Assembly (NCBI RefSeq): GCF_003863355.1
Contig: NZ_QQWG01000003.1
Coordinates: 248,001-312,000 of the forward strand
Length of the DNA: 64,000 bases
Reading direction: 5' to 3'
Origin: Ancylomarina euxina
Lineage (GTDB): Bacteria; Bacteroidota; Bacteroidia; Bacteroidales; Marinifilaceae
The notes below the pieces were generated by a model. It saw nothing but the letters and a program-made list of their open reading frames with translations. It was not told where the DNA came from and did no database searches. A program made the position numbers and the translations under genes. Below are positions 28,668 through 38,216 of this stretch, piece after piece. Within the stretch, counting starts at the first letter, position 1; every line of letters begins with the position of its first letter.

Positions 28668-29219
28668 ATGACTGAAGAAATTATAATTGCAGGATTTGGT
28701 GGTCAGGGTGTGCTTTCATTGGGTAAAATTCTTTGCTATTCTGCTATTATGCAGAATCAGGAAGTATCATGGATGCCATCATACGGACCTGAAATGCGCG
28801 GAGGTACAGCTAATGTAACCGTTATCTTGAGCGACGAACGTATCAGTTCTCCTGTATTAAAAAGCTTTGATACAGCTATCATTCTTAACCAACAATCAAT
28901 GGATAAGTTTGTGAACGAAATTAAACCAGGTGGAACTTTATTATATGATCCAAACGGTATTACACGTCACCCAGAGAGAAAAGATATTAATATCTATAAA
29001 ATTCAGGGTGCGGCTTTAGCGACTGAAATGGGGAATCCTCAAACTTTCAACATGATTATTATGGGTGGTTTCCTTAAAGTGAAGCCAATCGTATTACTTG
29101 AGAATGTTAAAAAAGGTCTTGAGAAATCTTTGCCAGAGCGTCATCATAAATTGATTCCTTTAAACATTGAAGCCATTCAAAAAGGAATTGAGAATGTTGA
29201 AACTGTACTAGCTCTATAG
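28668..29219 (+). CDS. 2-oxoacid:ferredoxin oxidoreductase gamma subunit
   Basis: EIIIAGFGGQGVLSLGKILCYSAIMQNQEVSWMPSYGPEMRGGTANVTVILS. Confidence 0.92.
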   Translation: MTEEIIIAGFGGQGVLSLGKILCYSAIMQNQEVSWMPSYGPEMRGGTANVTVILSDERISSPVLKSFDTAIILNQQSMDKFVNEIKPGGTLLYDPNGITRHPERKDINIYKIQGAALATEMGNPQTFNMIIMGGFLKVKPIVLLENVKKGLEKSLPERHHKLIPLNIEAIQKGIENVETVLAL

Positions 29220-29254
29220 AGAAATAAACAACAACAAATACTATCCAATTAGTT

Positions 29255-29286
29255 AAAGGGCAATCCGCAAGGCTTGCCCTTTTTCT
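29255..29286 (+). terminator. Intrinsic terminator after the oxidoreductase operon
   Basis: AAAGGGCAA...TTGCCCTTTTTC. Confidence 0.82.
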
Positions 29287-29435
29287 ATGCCTTGTATTGT
29301 CTTATTTAGATTCATTTTCTACTCTAAGGAACTTGACAAATATGACAGTATGAATTTTAATTTAAAAAGAATAGTTTTGTTTAATTCAACCTATAGTCTA
29401 TTGTATGAATAGCTAAAAATCTTTAAGAATCGATT

Positions 29436-30566
29436 ATGAGAAATTACCTGTTATTGCTTGTTGTGTTATTTTCATCCTGTAGTGAAATATTGAAAGAGGA
29501 GAGCCTGGAACAAAAGTTTATGAAATACACAGGTTATGCCAATAAAGCTGAGTTATGCATTTGTGAGAATCAGCTTAAGCAAGCGAAATTGTATTACGAT
29601 ACGCTTTTCAAGGTTGATATCCCTACGCATGCGAGAGAGAAGTATAATCATGCCATATGTAAGCTGAAACTAAAAGATACGTTGACAGCTGTAAGGGAGT
29701 TTGAAGATTTATATCAAAATAAGTATGATGGGATGTATCCATATATTTTAAAGTATAAGTCTAAATATACTGCCCGAAAGTTGTCTGAAGAGGATGACTC
29801 TTTGTATAAAGAGTCACAACGTATTTTTGAGATTGATCAGAAGGCAAATGGTAATAAATACAACGATTATGAGAATTATTTCAATACCGTTAAGGCAAAT
29901 GTTCAAAGAATAAAAGAAGTGGTGACTAAGCTAAATGCTATCGAAAACTCAAACTTTAGTATTAATACATCTAAGCTGTATATTCCAATCCTTCATTATT
30001 TCCAAATGAAAGTTTTTGTGAATAAGGTTGCCGATGATTCAACTTTTGCAATAAAACAACCTGTTATTGCTTGTTTAAAGAATAAAGTATTGGAAGATCT
30101 GGATTTTGAAGAACTTGTTCGAAAACAAGTGTTTTTAGGGTTTTTTGATCGATATACTTATGCATCATTATTTCGCACGAAGGAAAATGATGCAGGAAAT
30201 AGAATTGCTTATCAGTTCAATAATTATAAGTTAGTGTTTTCACCTGATCGGTTAAATGACTCTACTGTCGCACTTTATAACAGGAATAGAAAATCTTTTT
30301 TCTTGGAAGATTTTAATGATTATTATAAGAAAGTAGAGTTTCATGATCTAAGCTTTAATGATGGTGACTTGTTTCCATTATTTAGTATCAAGCGAGAAGA
30401 TTCTGAAACAAGACATCAAAAGGAATCGGCATATAACAATTCTGAGAATTTTAGAATTGTAAATAGTTATAGGTTAATGTATGGTTTTAGGAATGATGAT
30501 GATGCAAAGAATTGTTATGATGGATATATCAATGATTATTTTAAGAAAATAGAGTTGTCGAATTAA
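29436..30566 (+). CDS. Hypothetical lipoprotein
   Basis: MRNYLLLLVVLFSSCSEI lipobox; no family recognised. Confidence 0.75.
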   Translation: MRNYLLLLVVLFSSCSEILKEESLEQKFMKYTGYANKAELCICENQLKQAKLYYDTLFKVDIPTHAREKYNHAICKLKLKDTLTAVREFEDLYQNKYDGMYPYILKYKSKYTARKLSEEDDSLYKESQRIFEIDQKANGNKYNDYENYFNTVKANVQRIKEVVTKLNAIENSNFSINTSKLYIPILHYFQMKVFVNKVADDSTFAIKQPVIACLKNKVLEDLDFEELVRKQVFLGFFDRYTYASLFRTKENDAGNRIAYQFNNYKLVFSPDRLNDSTVALYNRNRKSFFLEDFNDYYKKVEFHDLSFNDGDLFPLFSIKREDSETRHQKESAYNNSENFRIVNSYRLMYGFRNDDDAKNCYDGYINDYFKKIELSN

Positions 30567-30680
30567 TTTATCTCGTTGGTGCGCGATTACATCGCGTTCC
30601 TTGGTAAAATGATAAAAGGCATACGATAAAATCGTGAGCTAGCGGTCTGTAATTTGTGGTTCTAAAGAAATAAAAGCAAA

Positions 30681-30713
30681 ATGGCTAGCCCTTTAAATGT
30701 ATGAGCTAGCCAT
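30681..30713. terminator. Hairpin between convergent genes
   Basis: ATGGCTAGC...GCTAGCCAT; A-rich upstream flank, T-rich downstream. Confidence 0.55.
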
Positions 30714-30738
30714 TCGTTTGTCTTATCTTTTATACAAT

Positions 30739-32556
30739 CTAAAGCTTAAAGAAGCTGTAGTCTATATATTGAAGAAGGGTTTGTGCCTCTTTATGCTTGG
30801 CTATTTCAGCCTTCCACTTGTTAGAGTTGAGGTCGAAGATCAAACTCTGAGTAGAATCGACAAAACCATAGCCATTATTGTAGGTGAAATAAGCATAACC
30901 TTTCTGCGATTTATTAAATAGGTTTTTACCAATAGTAAAATCGCTAGCATCAATTCCCATTTGTGGCAAAAGGCTAGTCGCTAAATCGGGCTGACAACCG
31001 TATTTGTCAATCTTAAGGCCTTTTTCTTTCAGACAGCCACCCAACCAAAGCATGGGTATTTTGTATTTGTCAGGATCGTTAGGCACGTAGTTGCCTACAT
31101 AACGAGAGCCATGATCAGCCAATAGAATTACCAAAGTGTTATCCCAGCTTGGAAGTTTCTTTAATCGGTCTATAAACTCACCCAGGCACTTGTCTGTGTA
31201 ATAAGCTGAGTTCATAAATAAGCTGTTTTCATCTTTGCCTTGTATAGCTGTTTCCATGGGTACAGCAAAAGGCTCATGACTACTTAGAGTCAAACAAGCT
31301 TTAAAGAAGGGTTGTTTTTCTAGTTTTATGTCGTGATACAATCTGTCGAATAAGAATTCGTCGTGCACGCCCCATTTCGATGTGTTTAACTCACCAGGAA
31401 AATTATCCATTGAGATGGTATTGTTGAAACCTACGTTTGATAGATAGGAGTTCATACTGGCAAAATGAAGATCTCCACCGTAATAGAATTTGCTATTGTA
31501 GCCTTCTTTCTTCAGTGTTTTGCAAAGGCTTGGTAAGTTCTGTACTTTCTTATGAAATTCAATCACAGGTTTTTGTGGTAGTGAGGGAAAACCAGAGAAA
31601 ATACCTACCGTTCCAATCTTCGTTCTGTCGCCAATTCCGTAGAAGTTGGTGAACATGATACCTTCATCTGAAAGGGTATGGAAGTTTGGTGTGACCCCTT
31701 TTTTACCGCCCAGTTCTTCTATAATGGCTGAGGTGAAACTTTCCAATACAATTAAAATAATGTTAGGCGATTGACTTGTCAGAATTGTATTCTGATCTAT
31801 AGCTTGTGAAGCGATCATATCCTGAAACCTGATTTTAGCTTCATCATCGGGTATCAGTTTTAGTCTTTTATTTTTCTTAAGCTTCTTTAGAGAATAAGAG
31901 AAATTCCAAATTGGGTTAACCGCCAAAAGGTTGGCGTAAGTGTTCGATGAATGGTAAACGAAGCCTACATTCATAGGTGCAATGCCAAAACCACCTCTAA
32001 CAGGAATAATCATACTGGCTGTTAGAAGTAATAAAAGGGGAAGGTATTTCAATTTTGCTGGAACAATCGCATCCAGCTTTTTAATTAAAAAACGGTTGAA
32101 TAATTTATAGCTTAGTGTAAGCATGGCAATATAAATCCCAAATAAAAGGATATAGGTTGATGTGGCCGTTGATGCAGCGGCTTCTTTAGGGGTTTTTAGA
32201 TAACTTAAAATGGTACCATCAGCATGAAAACCCCAGTTGCGGAATAATTCGAAATTGGGCACGGCAATCGTTAAGCTAATCAGCATAAGCACTGCATAAA
32301 GAACTCTGAAGAGCGGTTTTAGTTTCGTTCCAGACACTGTTATGCTAGAGCATAGAATTAAGCCTGTTAGCATCATGATATAACCTGTAATCGAAACATC
32401 GTGATATAGACCGTATGTAAAGGATAGGAAAACCTCACCAATACTTAATAAACTCGTTTGTGAATATTGATATATCGAAAATGCAAAGCGAATGAATATC
32501 ATAAAGGCTATCCATGATATGGCGGCTGCAAGGAAAAATCTTAATCGTTGTTTCAT
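30739..32556 (-). CDS. LTA synthase-family sulfatase (phosphoglycerol transferase-like)
   Basis: Four to five N-terminal TM helices; SPNIILIVLESFTSAIIEELGGKKGVTPNFHTLSDEGIMFTNFYGIGDRTKIG; LLADHGSRY. ORF extends to 32595; MKQRLRFF at 32556 is the likelier start. Confidence 0.88.
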   Translation of the reverse strand: MKQRLRFFLAAAISWIAFMIFIRFAFSIYQYSQTSLLSIGEVFLSFTYGLYHDVSITGYIMMLTGLILCSSITVSGTKLKPLFRVLYAVLMLISLTIAVPNFELFRNWGFHADGTILSYLKTPKEAAASTATSTYILLFGIYIAMLTLSYKLFNRFLIKKLDAIVPAKLKYLPLLLLLTASMIIPVRGGFGIAPMNVGFVYHSSNTYANLLAVNPIWNFSYSLKKLKKNKRLKLIPDDEAKIRFQDMIASQAIDQNTILTSQSPNIILIVLESFTSAIIEELGGKKGVTPNFHTLSDEGIMFTNFYGIGDRTKIGTVGIFSGFPSLPQKPVIEFHKKVQNLPSLCKTLKKEGYNSKFYYGGDLHFASMNSYLSNVGFNNTISMDNFPGELNTSKWGVHDEFLFDRLYHDIKLEKQPFFKACLTLSSHEPFAVPMETAIQGKDENSLFMNSAYYTDKCLGEFIDRLKKLPSWDNTLVILLADHGSRYVGNYVPNDPDKYKIPMLWLGGCLKEKGLKIDKYGCQPDLATSLLPQMGIDASDFTIGKNLFNKSQKGYAYFTYNNGYGFVDSTQSLIFDLNSNKWKAEIAKHKEAQTLLQYIDYSFFKL

Positions 32557-32578
32557 AATTAGAATCGAGTAATAAATT

Positions 32579-33235
32579 TTATTTGAAAATTGCAATTATA
32601 GCCATAACTACAATTGAAAGGCTACCCCAGGATGTGATGTTCCATTTCCAATCTTTTTCAGCAATCGGATTGTTTAGTTTTATAAACTTAAATCGGGGTA
32701 ATATTTTATAAATAAGATAACCAAAGAACAGGCCAATAGCCGTACCTACAATTATATCCCCAGGGTAATGAACGCCCAGATAAATTCTGGAGTAAGAAAC
32801 CAAAATAGCCCATGAAAATAAGAATAGGCGCAGTTTTCTGTTGCGGAAAAGTAAACTGCAGAATGTAGCCAAACCAAATACATTGGCTGCATGCGATGAG
32901 GCAAAACCATATTTTCCTCCTCGGTAGCCATTTACGGTGTGAACCAGATCGGCCAGTTCTGGAGAACGACTCGGACGAAAACGCTGAAAAGTCGGTTTCA
33001 AAATTCCCGATGCCATTTGATCGCAACAGACAATCACCAGTATAATAGCGACTAAAAGATACAAACAGTTTTTCCATCCGTATGTGCGGTATATTTGAAC
33101 AATGATGGACAGATAGAAAGCTGCCCAAACCAGTTTCCCGGATATCAGGAACATAAATGAGTCGAAAAAAGGAGAGTGGATGCCGTTAAGGAATAAAAGT
33201 AATTCCTGATCTAATTGATTGAGTGTTTCAAGCAT
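32579..33235 (-). CDS. PAP2-family phosphatase
   Basis: KPTFQRFRPSRSP, GKYGFASSHAANVFGLA, SRIYLGVHYPGDIIVG = PAP2 signature. Confidence 0.93.
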   Translation of the reverse strand: MLETLNQLDQELLLFLNGIHSPFFDSFMFLISGKLVWAAFYLSIIVQIYRTYGWKNCLYLLVAIILVIVCCDQMASGILKPTFQRFRPSRSPELADLVHTVNGYRGGKYGFASSHAANVFGLATFCSLLFRNRKLRLFLFSWAILVSYSRIYLGVHYPGDIIVGTAIGLFFGYLIYKILPRFKFIKLNNPIAEKDWKWNITSWGSLSIVVMAIIAIFK

Positions 33236-33642
33236 AATTGTGTTCGTATGTAGATTACCTAAAGTATCTGACTTCTGATTAAAAGGTTTTAAAATGACTG
33301 TAAAAATAGTGATTATACTTATTAATATGCTGATTTGTTAATTGATTGAATAAAGAAAAGGCTTGTTTCTTTGTCAGATACTCTGCCATTTGTTTCTTTT
33401 TTGGAGCTAGTAAAGATATTAACAAGTTCGTTTAACCGTTTTTTACTAGCTTTTATCGTGCAGCATATTGTTTCGTCCAATAAATTTGATGTGAGATATA
33501 AATAGAACTAAAATTGTAAGTGAGATTGAATATTATATTTAATTTTGATAGACATAAACTATGCTTTTGTTATTCTTTTAAATGTCAATATTATTTACTT
33601 GCTTTTAAAGAATAGCTTTTAACAATTAATTCAAAAAATTTA

Positions 33643-34968
33643 ATGATGATTAGAAAACTGTTTCTATCGCTTCTGTTTGTAAGTATTTTTGCAATTGGAA
33701 GCTTTGCTCAAACTGGGAAAATTAAGTTTGAGGAATACGATCTGGCTAATGGCTTACATGTCATTCTTCAGCAGGATCATACAACACCAAATATTGTGAT
33801 TTCAGTCATGTACCATGTTGGTTCGAAAAATGAAAGTCCGGAATTAACTGGATTTGCTCACTTTTTTGAACATTTAATGTTTGAAGGTACCGAGAATATT
33901 CCACGTCATCAGTACGATAAATATGTATCACGAGCAGGTGGGGAGTTGAATGCTAACACCTCAACAGATCGTACTTATTATTATGAGTTATTACCATCTA
34001 ATCAGTTGGCTTTAGGTATGTGGTTAGAGTCAGAAAGAATGATGCATGCTAAGGTTGAAGCTATTGGTATTAAAACTCAGAAGGATGTAGTAATTCAAGA
34101 AAAGAAACAACGTTATGACAATCCTCCTTACGGAACAATTTTGCCACAAACATTATCACATGCCTACGAGAAGCACCCATACCGCTGGACTCCAATTGGA
34201 GATGAGGAGCATATTCGTAATGCAAAGGATGAAGATTTCTTGAACTTCTACAAAGAATTTTATGTGCCTAATAATGCTGTTCTAACCGTTTGTGGCGATT
34301 TCAAAACTGAAGAGGCAAAGCAATTAGTAAACGACTATTTTGCTGCTATTCCAAAAGGAACAAAAGAGATTTATCGTCCTTCGATTGTAGAGCCTGTAAA
34401 AACAAAAGAAGTTAGAGATACTGTTTTTGATAATATTCAATTACCTGCAGTTATTCAGGCTTATCACATTCCTGCAATAGGAACTCCTGATTTTTATGCT
34501 GTAAGTATGTTGGGTAAACTTTTAACCGATGGTAAAAGTTCTCGAATGAACAAGACACTGGTTGAAGAGAGACAATTGGCTTTGCAAATGATGGCTATGC
34601 CTATGCCTAATGAAGATCCAGGTTTATCATTAGCTTTTGGTATTCCTAATATGGGGGTAGATCCAATGGATCTTGAAAATGCAATGGAAGAGCAATTCTC
34701 ATTAGTTCGTAAAGAATTAATTACAGAAAGAGAATTCAAAAAGCTTCAGAATAAAGTTGAGAATGAGCTAGTAAGTTCTAATGCATCTATCGAAAGACGT
34801 GCTGAAAATTTAGCAACTGCATATACTTATTATAAATCAACAGAACGTGCCAATCAGGAGTTAGATAACTATTTAGCTGTTACTCGTGAAGATATTAAGC
34901 GTGTAGCGAATAAGTATTTTGTTCCAGAAAATCGCGTGGTTCTTTATTACTTGCCTAAAGTAAAATAA
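33643..34968 (+). CDS. M16 family zinc metallopeptidase
   Basis: HFFEHLMFEGTENIP (HxxEH), signal peptide. Confidence 0.93.
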   Translation: MMIRKLFLSLLFVSIFAIGSFAQTGKIKFEEYDLANGLHVILQQDHTTPNIVISVMYHVGSKNESPELTGFAHFFEHLMFEGTENIPRHQYDKYVSRAGGELNANTSTDRTYYYELLPSNQLALGMWLESERMMHAKVEAIGIKTQKDVVIQEKKQRYDNPPYGTILPQTLSHAYEKHPYRWTPIGDEEHIRNAKDEDFLNFYKEFYVPNNAVLTVCGDFKTEEAKQLVNDYFAAIPKGTKEIYRPSIVEPVKTKEVRDTVFDNIQLPAVIQAYHIPAIGTPDFYAVSMLGKLLTDGKSSRMNKTLVEERQLALQMMAMPMPNEDPGLSLAFGIPNMGVDPMDLENAMEEQFSLVRKELITEREFKKLQNKVENELVSSNASIERRAENLATAYTYYKSTERANQELDNYLAVTREDIKRVANKYFVPENRVVLYYLPKVK

Positions 34969-35054
34969 GAAGTAACTGAAATTATAATGAGTCGATTTTG
35001 GCTGACTCAATTTTATTGGCATAGGCTTAAGCCTAAACATGTAAATTTAAAAAA

Positions 35055-37118
35055 ATGAAAAAAATAAATAAATTCCTATTCATACTTGTTGCTATTTGTT
35101 TAGTGACTTCGGTTCACGCACAAGTAGATAGAACCAAGGCACCTGCTGCAGGTCCTGCACCTAAAGTTCAATTGGGTGATTATGATACTTTTACATTGAA
35201 AAATGGAATGAAAGTTTTGGTTGTAGAAAATCACAACTTGCCTAAGGTATCTTTTAATCTTCAATTGATAATTGATCCTGTTTTAGAAGGAGATAAATCT
35301 GGTTATGTATCCATAGCTGGAAGTTTGCTTGAATCGGGGACGAGTACAAAAACGTCTCAGGAGATCGCAGAAGAAATTGATTTTATTGGAGCACGTTTGG
35401 GATCTCATTCTGAAGGCGCATATGCTTCTGGTCTATCGAAGTATAAAGATCAGATTTTAGCTTTAATGGCCGATGTGGTTTTGACACCTTCGTTCCCAGC
35501 TGATGAGTTCGATAAGTTGATTAAGCAAATGAACTCAGGTATTCAAGCTGATAAGACATCTCCTAAAAGTATTGCCAAAAATGTACGTAGAAAAGTGATG
35601 TATGGTGATGCTCATCCTTATGGTGATGTTATGACTGAAGCAACTTTAGCTAATATTACATTAGATGATTGTAAAAGCTACTATGCTAACTATTTCAAAC
35701 CTAATGTTGCTGTATTAGCCATTGTTGGTGATATCACAACCAAAGAAGCTAAGAAATTAGTGAAGAAATATTTTGGCAAATGGGAATCAGGTAAGGTTCC
35801 TGCTCATGTATACGAGATGCCTGCTAAGATTGAAGGTAAGCGTGTAGTTCTTGCAAATAAAGATGCGGCTCCTCAGTCAACAGTTCAGGTGGTTTATCCA
35901 ATCAACTTGAAAAAAGGAACTGCTGATGTAATTCCTGTAAGTGTAATGGATGCGATGTTAGGTCGTGGTTTTGCTGGTTTATTAATGAAGAATCTTCGTG
36001 AGGACAAAGCTTATACCTATGGTGCTTATTCTAGCATATCTGCTGATCAATTAGTGGGTGATTTCTACGCTGGTGCAGAAGTGAAAGCAAATGTAACAGA
36101 TAGCGCATTTATTGAGATTGCTAAAGAAATGAATCATATCAGAAATGAGAAGATGACTGAAGATCATTTTAATATGACTAAAGCAACTCTAGCAGGTGAC
36201 TTTGCTCGTGCTTTAGAGTCTCCATCTACTATTGCAAGCTTTGCTTTGGCTATCGAACGTTATAACTTACCTGCTGATTATTATGCAACTTATCTTGAGA
36301 AGTTAGATAAGGTGACCCTTGAAGATGTTCAGGCTGTGGCTAAAAAGTATGTTGATCCTGATAATGCCATCTATTTAGTGGTGGGTGATAAAAAACTGAA
36401 GGAGAAATTAGCTAAGTTAAGTTCAAACAATGTGGTTGAAGAATACGATGGCGAAGGTCAGATTGTAAAAGAAGATCCTAATGCTATTCCTGAAGGCTTA
36501 ACTGCAAATATTGTTGTTGAGAATTATATCAAAGCTATTGGTGGAAGAGAGAAGCTTGAAAGTATTAAAGATATGAGTGTGAAAGGTGAAATGAAAATGG
36601 GACCTATGAGCATTAATGTTGAGCAAGCTTATAAGAATAATAAGATGTTTGCAATGTCTATGGTAATGAATGGACAGGTTTTGCAAGCCATTAAATACAA
36701 CGGTGCTTCAGCTAAGGTTATGGCTCAAGGTCAGGAAAACCAAGCTAATGAAGAGCAATTGAAAGGTTTTAAGATGCAAGCTCATATGTTTGCGGAGCTA
36801 GATTTAGAAGGTTTAGGATTCTCTTCGACATTGGTAGGTACAGAAAAAGTTGATGGTAAGAAAACATTTAAACTTGAAGTTGTAGGTGCTGATGGAATCA
36901 CAAAGTATGATTTTTACTGTGCTACTACTGGATTGAAACTTAAGACTGTAGCTCAACAGAATGGTATGTCTGTGACAATGCTTTATAATGATTATAAAGA
37001 TGTTGATGGTTTAAAGTTTCCATTTACGACTTTAACTAAAATGGGGCCTCAGGAAATGCCTTTAACTATTACAAGTTTAGAGCTTAATAAAGATATTAAG
37101 GATGAATTGTTTAACTAA
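35055..37118 (+). CDS. M16-like insulinase family protein with a C-terminal extension (about 200 aa, LolA-like appearance)
   Basis: M16 fold without the canonical HxxEH (GSLLESGTSTKTSQEIAEEI), preceded by a canonical M16 gene; C-terminal region IVVENYIKAIGGREKLESIKDMSVKGEMKMGPM... Confidence 0.88.
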   Translation: MKKINKFLFILVAICLVTSVHAQVDRTKAPAAGPAPKVQLGDYDTFTLKNGMKVLVVENHNLPKVSFNLQLIIDPVLEGDKSGYVSIAGSLLESGTSTKTSQEIAEEIDFIGARLGSHSEGAYASGLSKYKDQILALMADVVLTPSFPADEFDKLIKQMNSGIQADKTSPKSIAKNVRRKVMYGDAHPYGDVMTEATLANITLDDCKSYYANYFKPNVAVLAIVGDITTKEAKKLVKKYFGKWESGKVPAHVYEMPAKIEGKRVVLANKDAAPQSTVQVVYPINLKKGTADVIPVSVMDAMLGRGFAGLLMKNLREDKAYTYGAYSSISADQLVGDFYAGAEVKANVTDSAFIEIAKEMNHIRNEKMTEDHFNMTKATLAGDFARALESPSTIASFALAIERYNLPADYYATYLEKLDKVTLEDVQAVAKKYVDPDNAIYLVVGDKKLKEKLAKLSSNNVVEEYDGEGQIVKEDPNAIPEGLTANIVVENYIKAIGGREKLESIKDMSVKGEMKMGPMSINVEQAYKNNKMFAMSMVMNGQVLQAIKYNGASAKVMAQGQENQANEEQLKGFKMQAHMFAELDLEGLGFSSTLVGTEKVDGKKTFKLEVVGADGITKYDFYCATTGLKLKTVAQQNGMSVTMLYNDYKDVDGLKFPFTTLTKMGPQEMPLTITSLELNKDIKDELFN

Positions 37119-37137
37119 TAATTAAACAGAATAGAAT

Positions 37138-37172
37138 AAAATGGTCACCCTAGGTGGCCATTTTTGTTTTTT
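37138..37172 (+). terminator. Intrinsic terminator after the M16 pair
   Basis: AAAATGGTCACC-CTA-GGTGGCCATTTTTGTTTTTT. Confidence 0.82.
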
Positions 37173-37258
37173 AATGATATGGACTTTAGTCTGGTTTATG
37201 CTTTGTAGCACCCTGTTTTAGGGAGTTGGTAGAAATATTTGAGAAAAAACAAGAAGTG

Positions 37259-37289
37259 TTTGGTAGTTTGTAAATTGTTTCTACCTTTG
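37259..37289 (+). promoter_or_regulatory. Bacteroidota sigma-70-type promoter (TTTG-N19-TACCTTTG)
   Basis: TTTG at 37259-37262, 19-nt spacer, TACCTTTG at 37282-37289; exact match to the TTTG/TAnnTTTG consensus. Confidence 0.75.
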
Positions 37290-37294
37290 CGCAC

Positions 37295-37441
37295 CGATTC
37301 AGGAGCGTAATTAGTGGTTAGTTAAGCGCAATGATCGAATCGATTGTTTCAATATGATTATATAAGGATTTAGGGTTAAATTCGTATTGAAAATTAATTT
37401 TGGGTTAGAAGAAAAAGGCAGGTGGGGACCTGCCTTTTTCG
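37295..37441 (+). ncRNA. Candidate small non-coding RNA (family unknown)
   Basis: Perfect promoter immediately upstream; no ORF longer than a few codons; ends in a 12-bp hairpin AAAAAGGCAGGT-GGGG-ACCTGCCTTTTT. Confidence 0.45.
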
Positions 37442-37446
37442 TTTTT
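37412..37446. terminator. Strong intrinsic terminator hairpin, possibly bidirectional (also downstream of aqpZ)
   Basis: AAAAAGGCAGGT-GGGG-ACCTGCCTTTTT then CGTTTTTATTT. Confidence 0.85.
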
Positions 37447-37460
37447 ATTTAGTGCCTTTT

Positions 37461-38150
37461 CTATTCGTCTGATTCTGGTGACATATATTTATAGATGACA
37501 CCTGCTAATATTGCCCCAATAATTGGTGCTAACCAGAATAACCAAAGTTGGCCCATTGCCCAATCACCAACAAAAAATGCCTGACTTGTACTACGCGCAG
37601 GATTGACAGATGTATTGGTTATTGGTATGCTGATGAGGTGAATAAGCGTTAAGCCTAAACCTATCGCTAAGCCAGCGAAACCTTTGGGAGCTTTCGAATG
37701 AGTTGCTCCAAGTATGATCATTAGAAACATGAAAGTCATTACAATTTCACAAACTAATGCAGCAAACATGCTGTAACCTCCAGGTGAATGCTCCGCATAG
37801 CCGTTGGCTGCAAACCCACCCATCTCGAAACCTGATTTGCCACTTGCGATTAAATAGAGAATTCCAGCTCCCGCTATGCCACCCAATACCTGAGCTGCAA
37901 TATAAGAGAGTAATTCTTTCTTGTCGAAACGTCCGCCAACCCACAGACCTATGGATACAGCAGGATTCAGGTGACATCCAGAAATGTGTCCTATAGCGTA
38001 TACCATTGTTAAAACCGTTAAACCAAAAGCTATTGCTACTCCTACAAATCCAATGCCTAATTCAGGATAAGCCGCTGCTAAAACAGCACTACCACATCCG
38101 CCTAATACGAGCCAGAGTGTTCCTATAAATTCTGCAATTAATTTCTTCAT
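37461..38150 (-). CDS. aqpZ: Aquaporin Z
   Basis: [14 protein letters not shown] and [14 protein letters not shown] dual NPA motifs; ends in a short hydrophilic tail. Confidence 0.95.
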   Translation of the reverse strand: MKKLIAEFIGTLWLVLGGCGSAVLAAAYPELGIGFVGVAIAFGLTVLTMVYAIGHISGCHLNPAVSIGLWVGGRFDKKELLSYIAAQVLGGIAGAGILYLIASGKSGFEMGGFAANGYAEHSPGGYSMFAALVCEIVMTFMFLMIILGATHSKAPKGFAGLAIGLGLTLIHLISIPITNTSVNPARSTSQAFFVGDWAMGQLWLFWLAPIIGAILAGVIYKYMSPESDE

Positions 38151-38216
38151 AATTTGTTTTTATTAAGGTTAATAACTGAATTTTTTATTGATGTATTTGT
38201 ATGAAAAAATGTTCCC

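Noticed and set aside
30697-30921. 74-aa + strand ORF
   Set aside because: Overlaps the terminator hairpin and is antisense to the LTA-synthase-like CDS.
32706-33128. 140-aa minus-strand ORF overlapping PAP2
   Set aside because: Same-strand alternative frame of the clearly supported PAP2 gene.
37295-37441. tRNA, tmRNA or SRP RNA
   Set aside because: No cloverleaf with a T-loop GTTCRA-type motif or CCA end, far too short for tmRNA, and no SRP GGAA/AGCA core seen.
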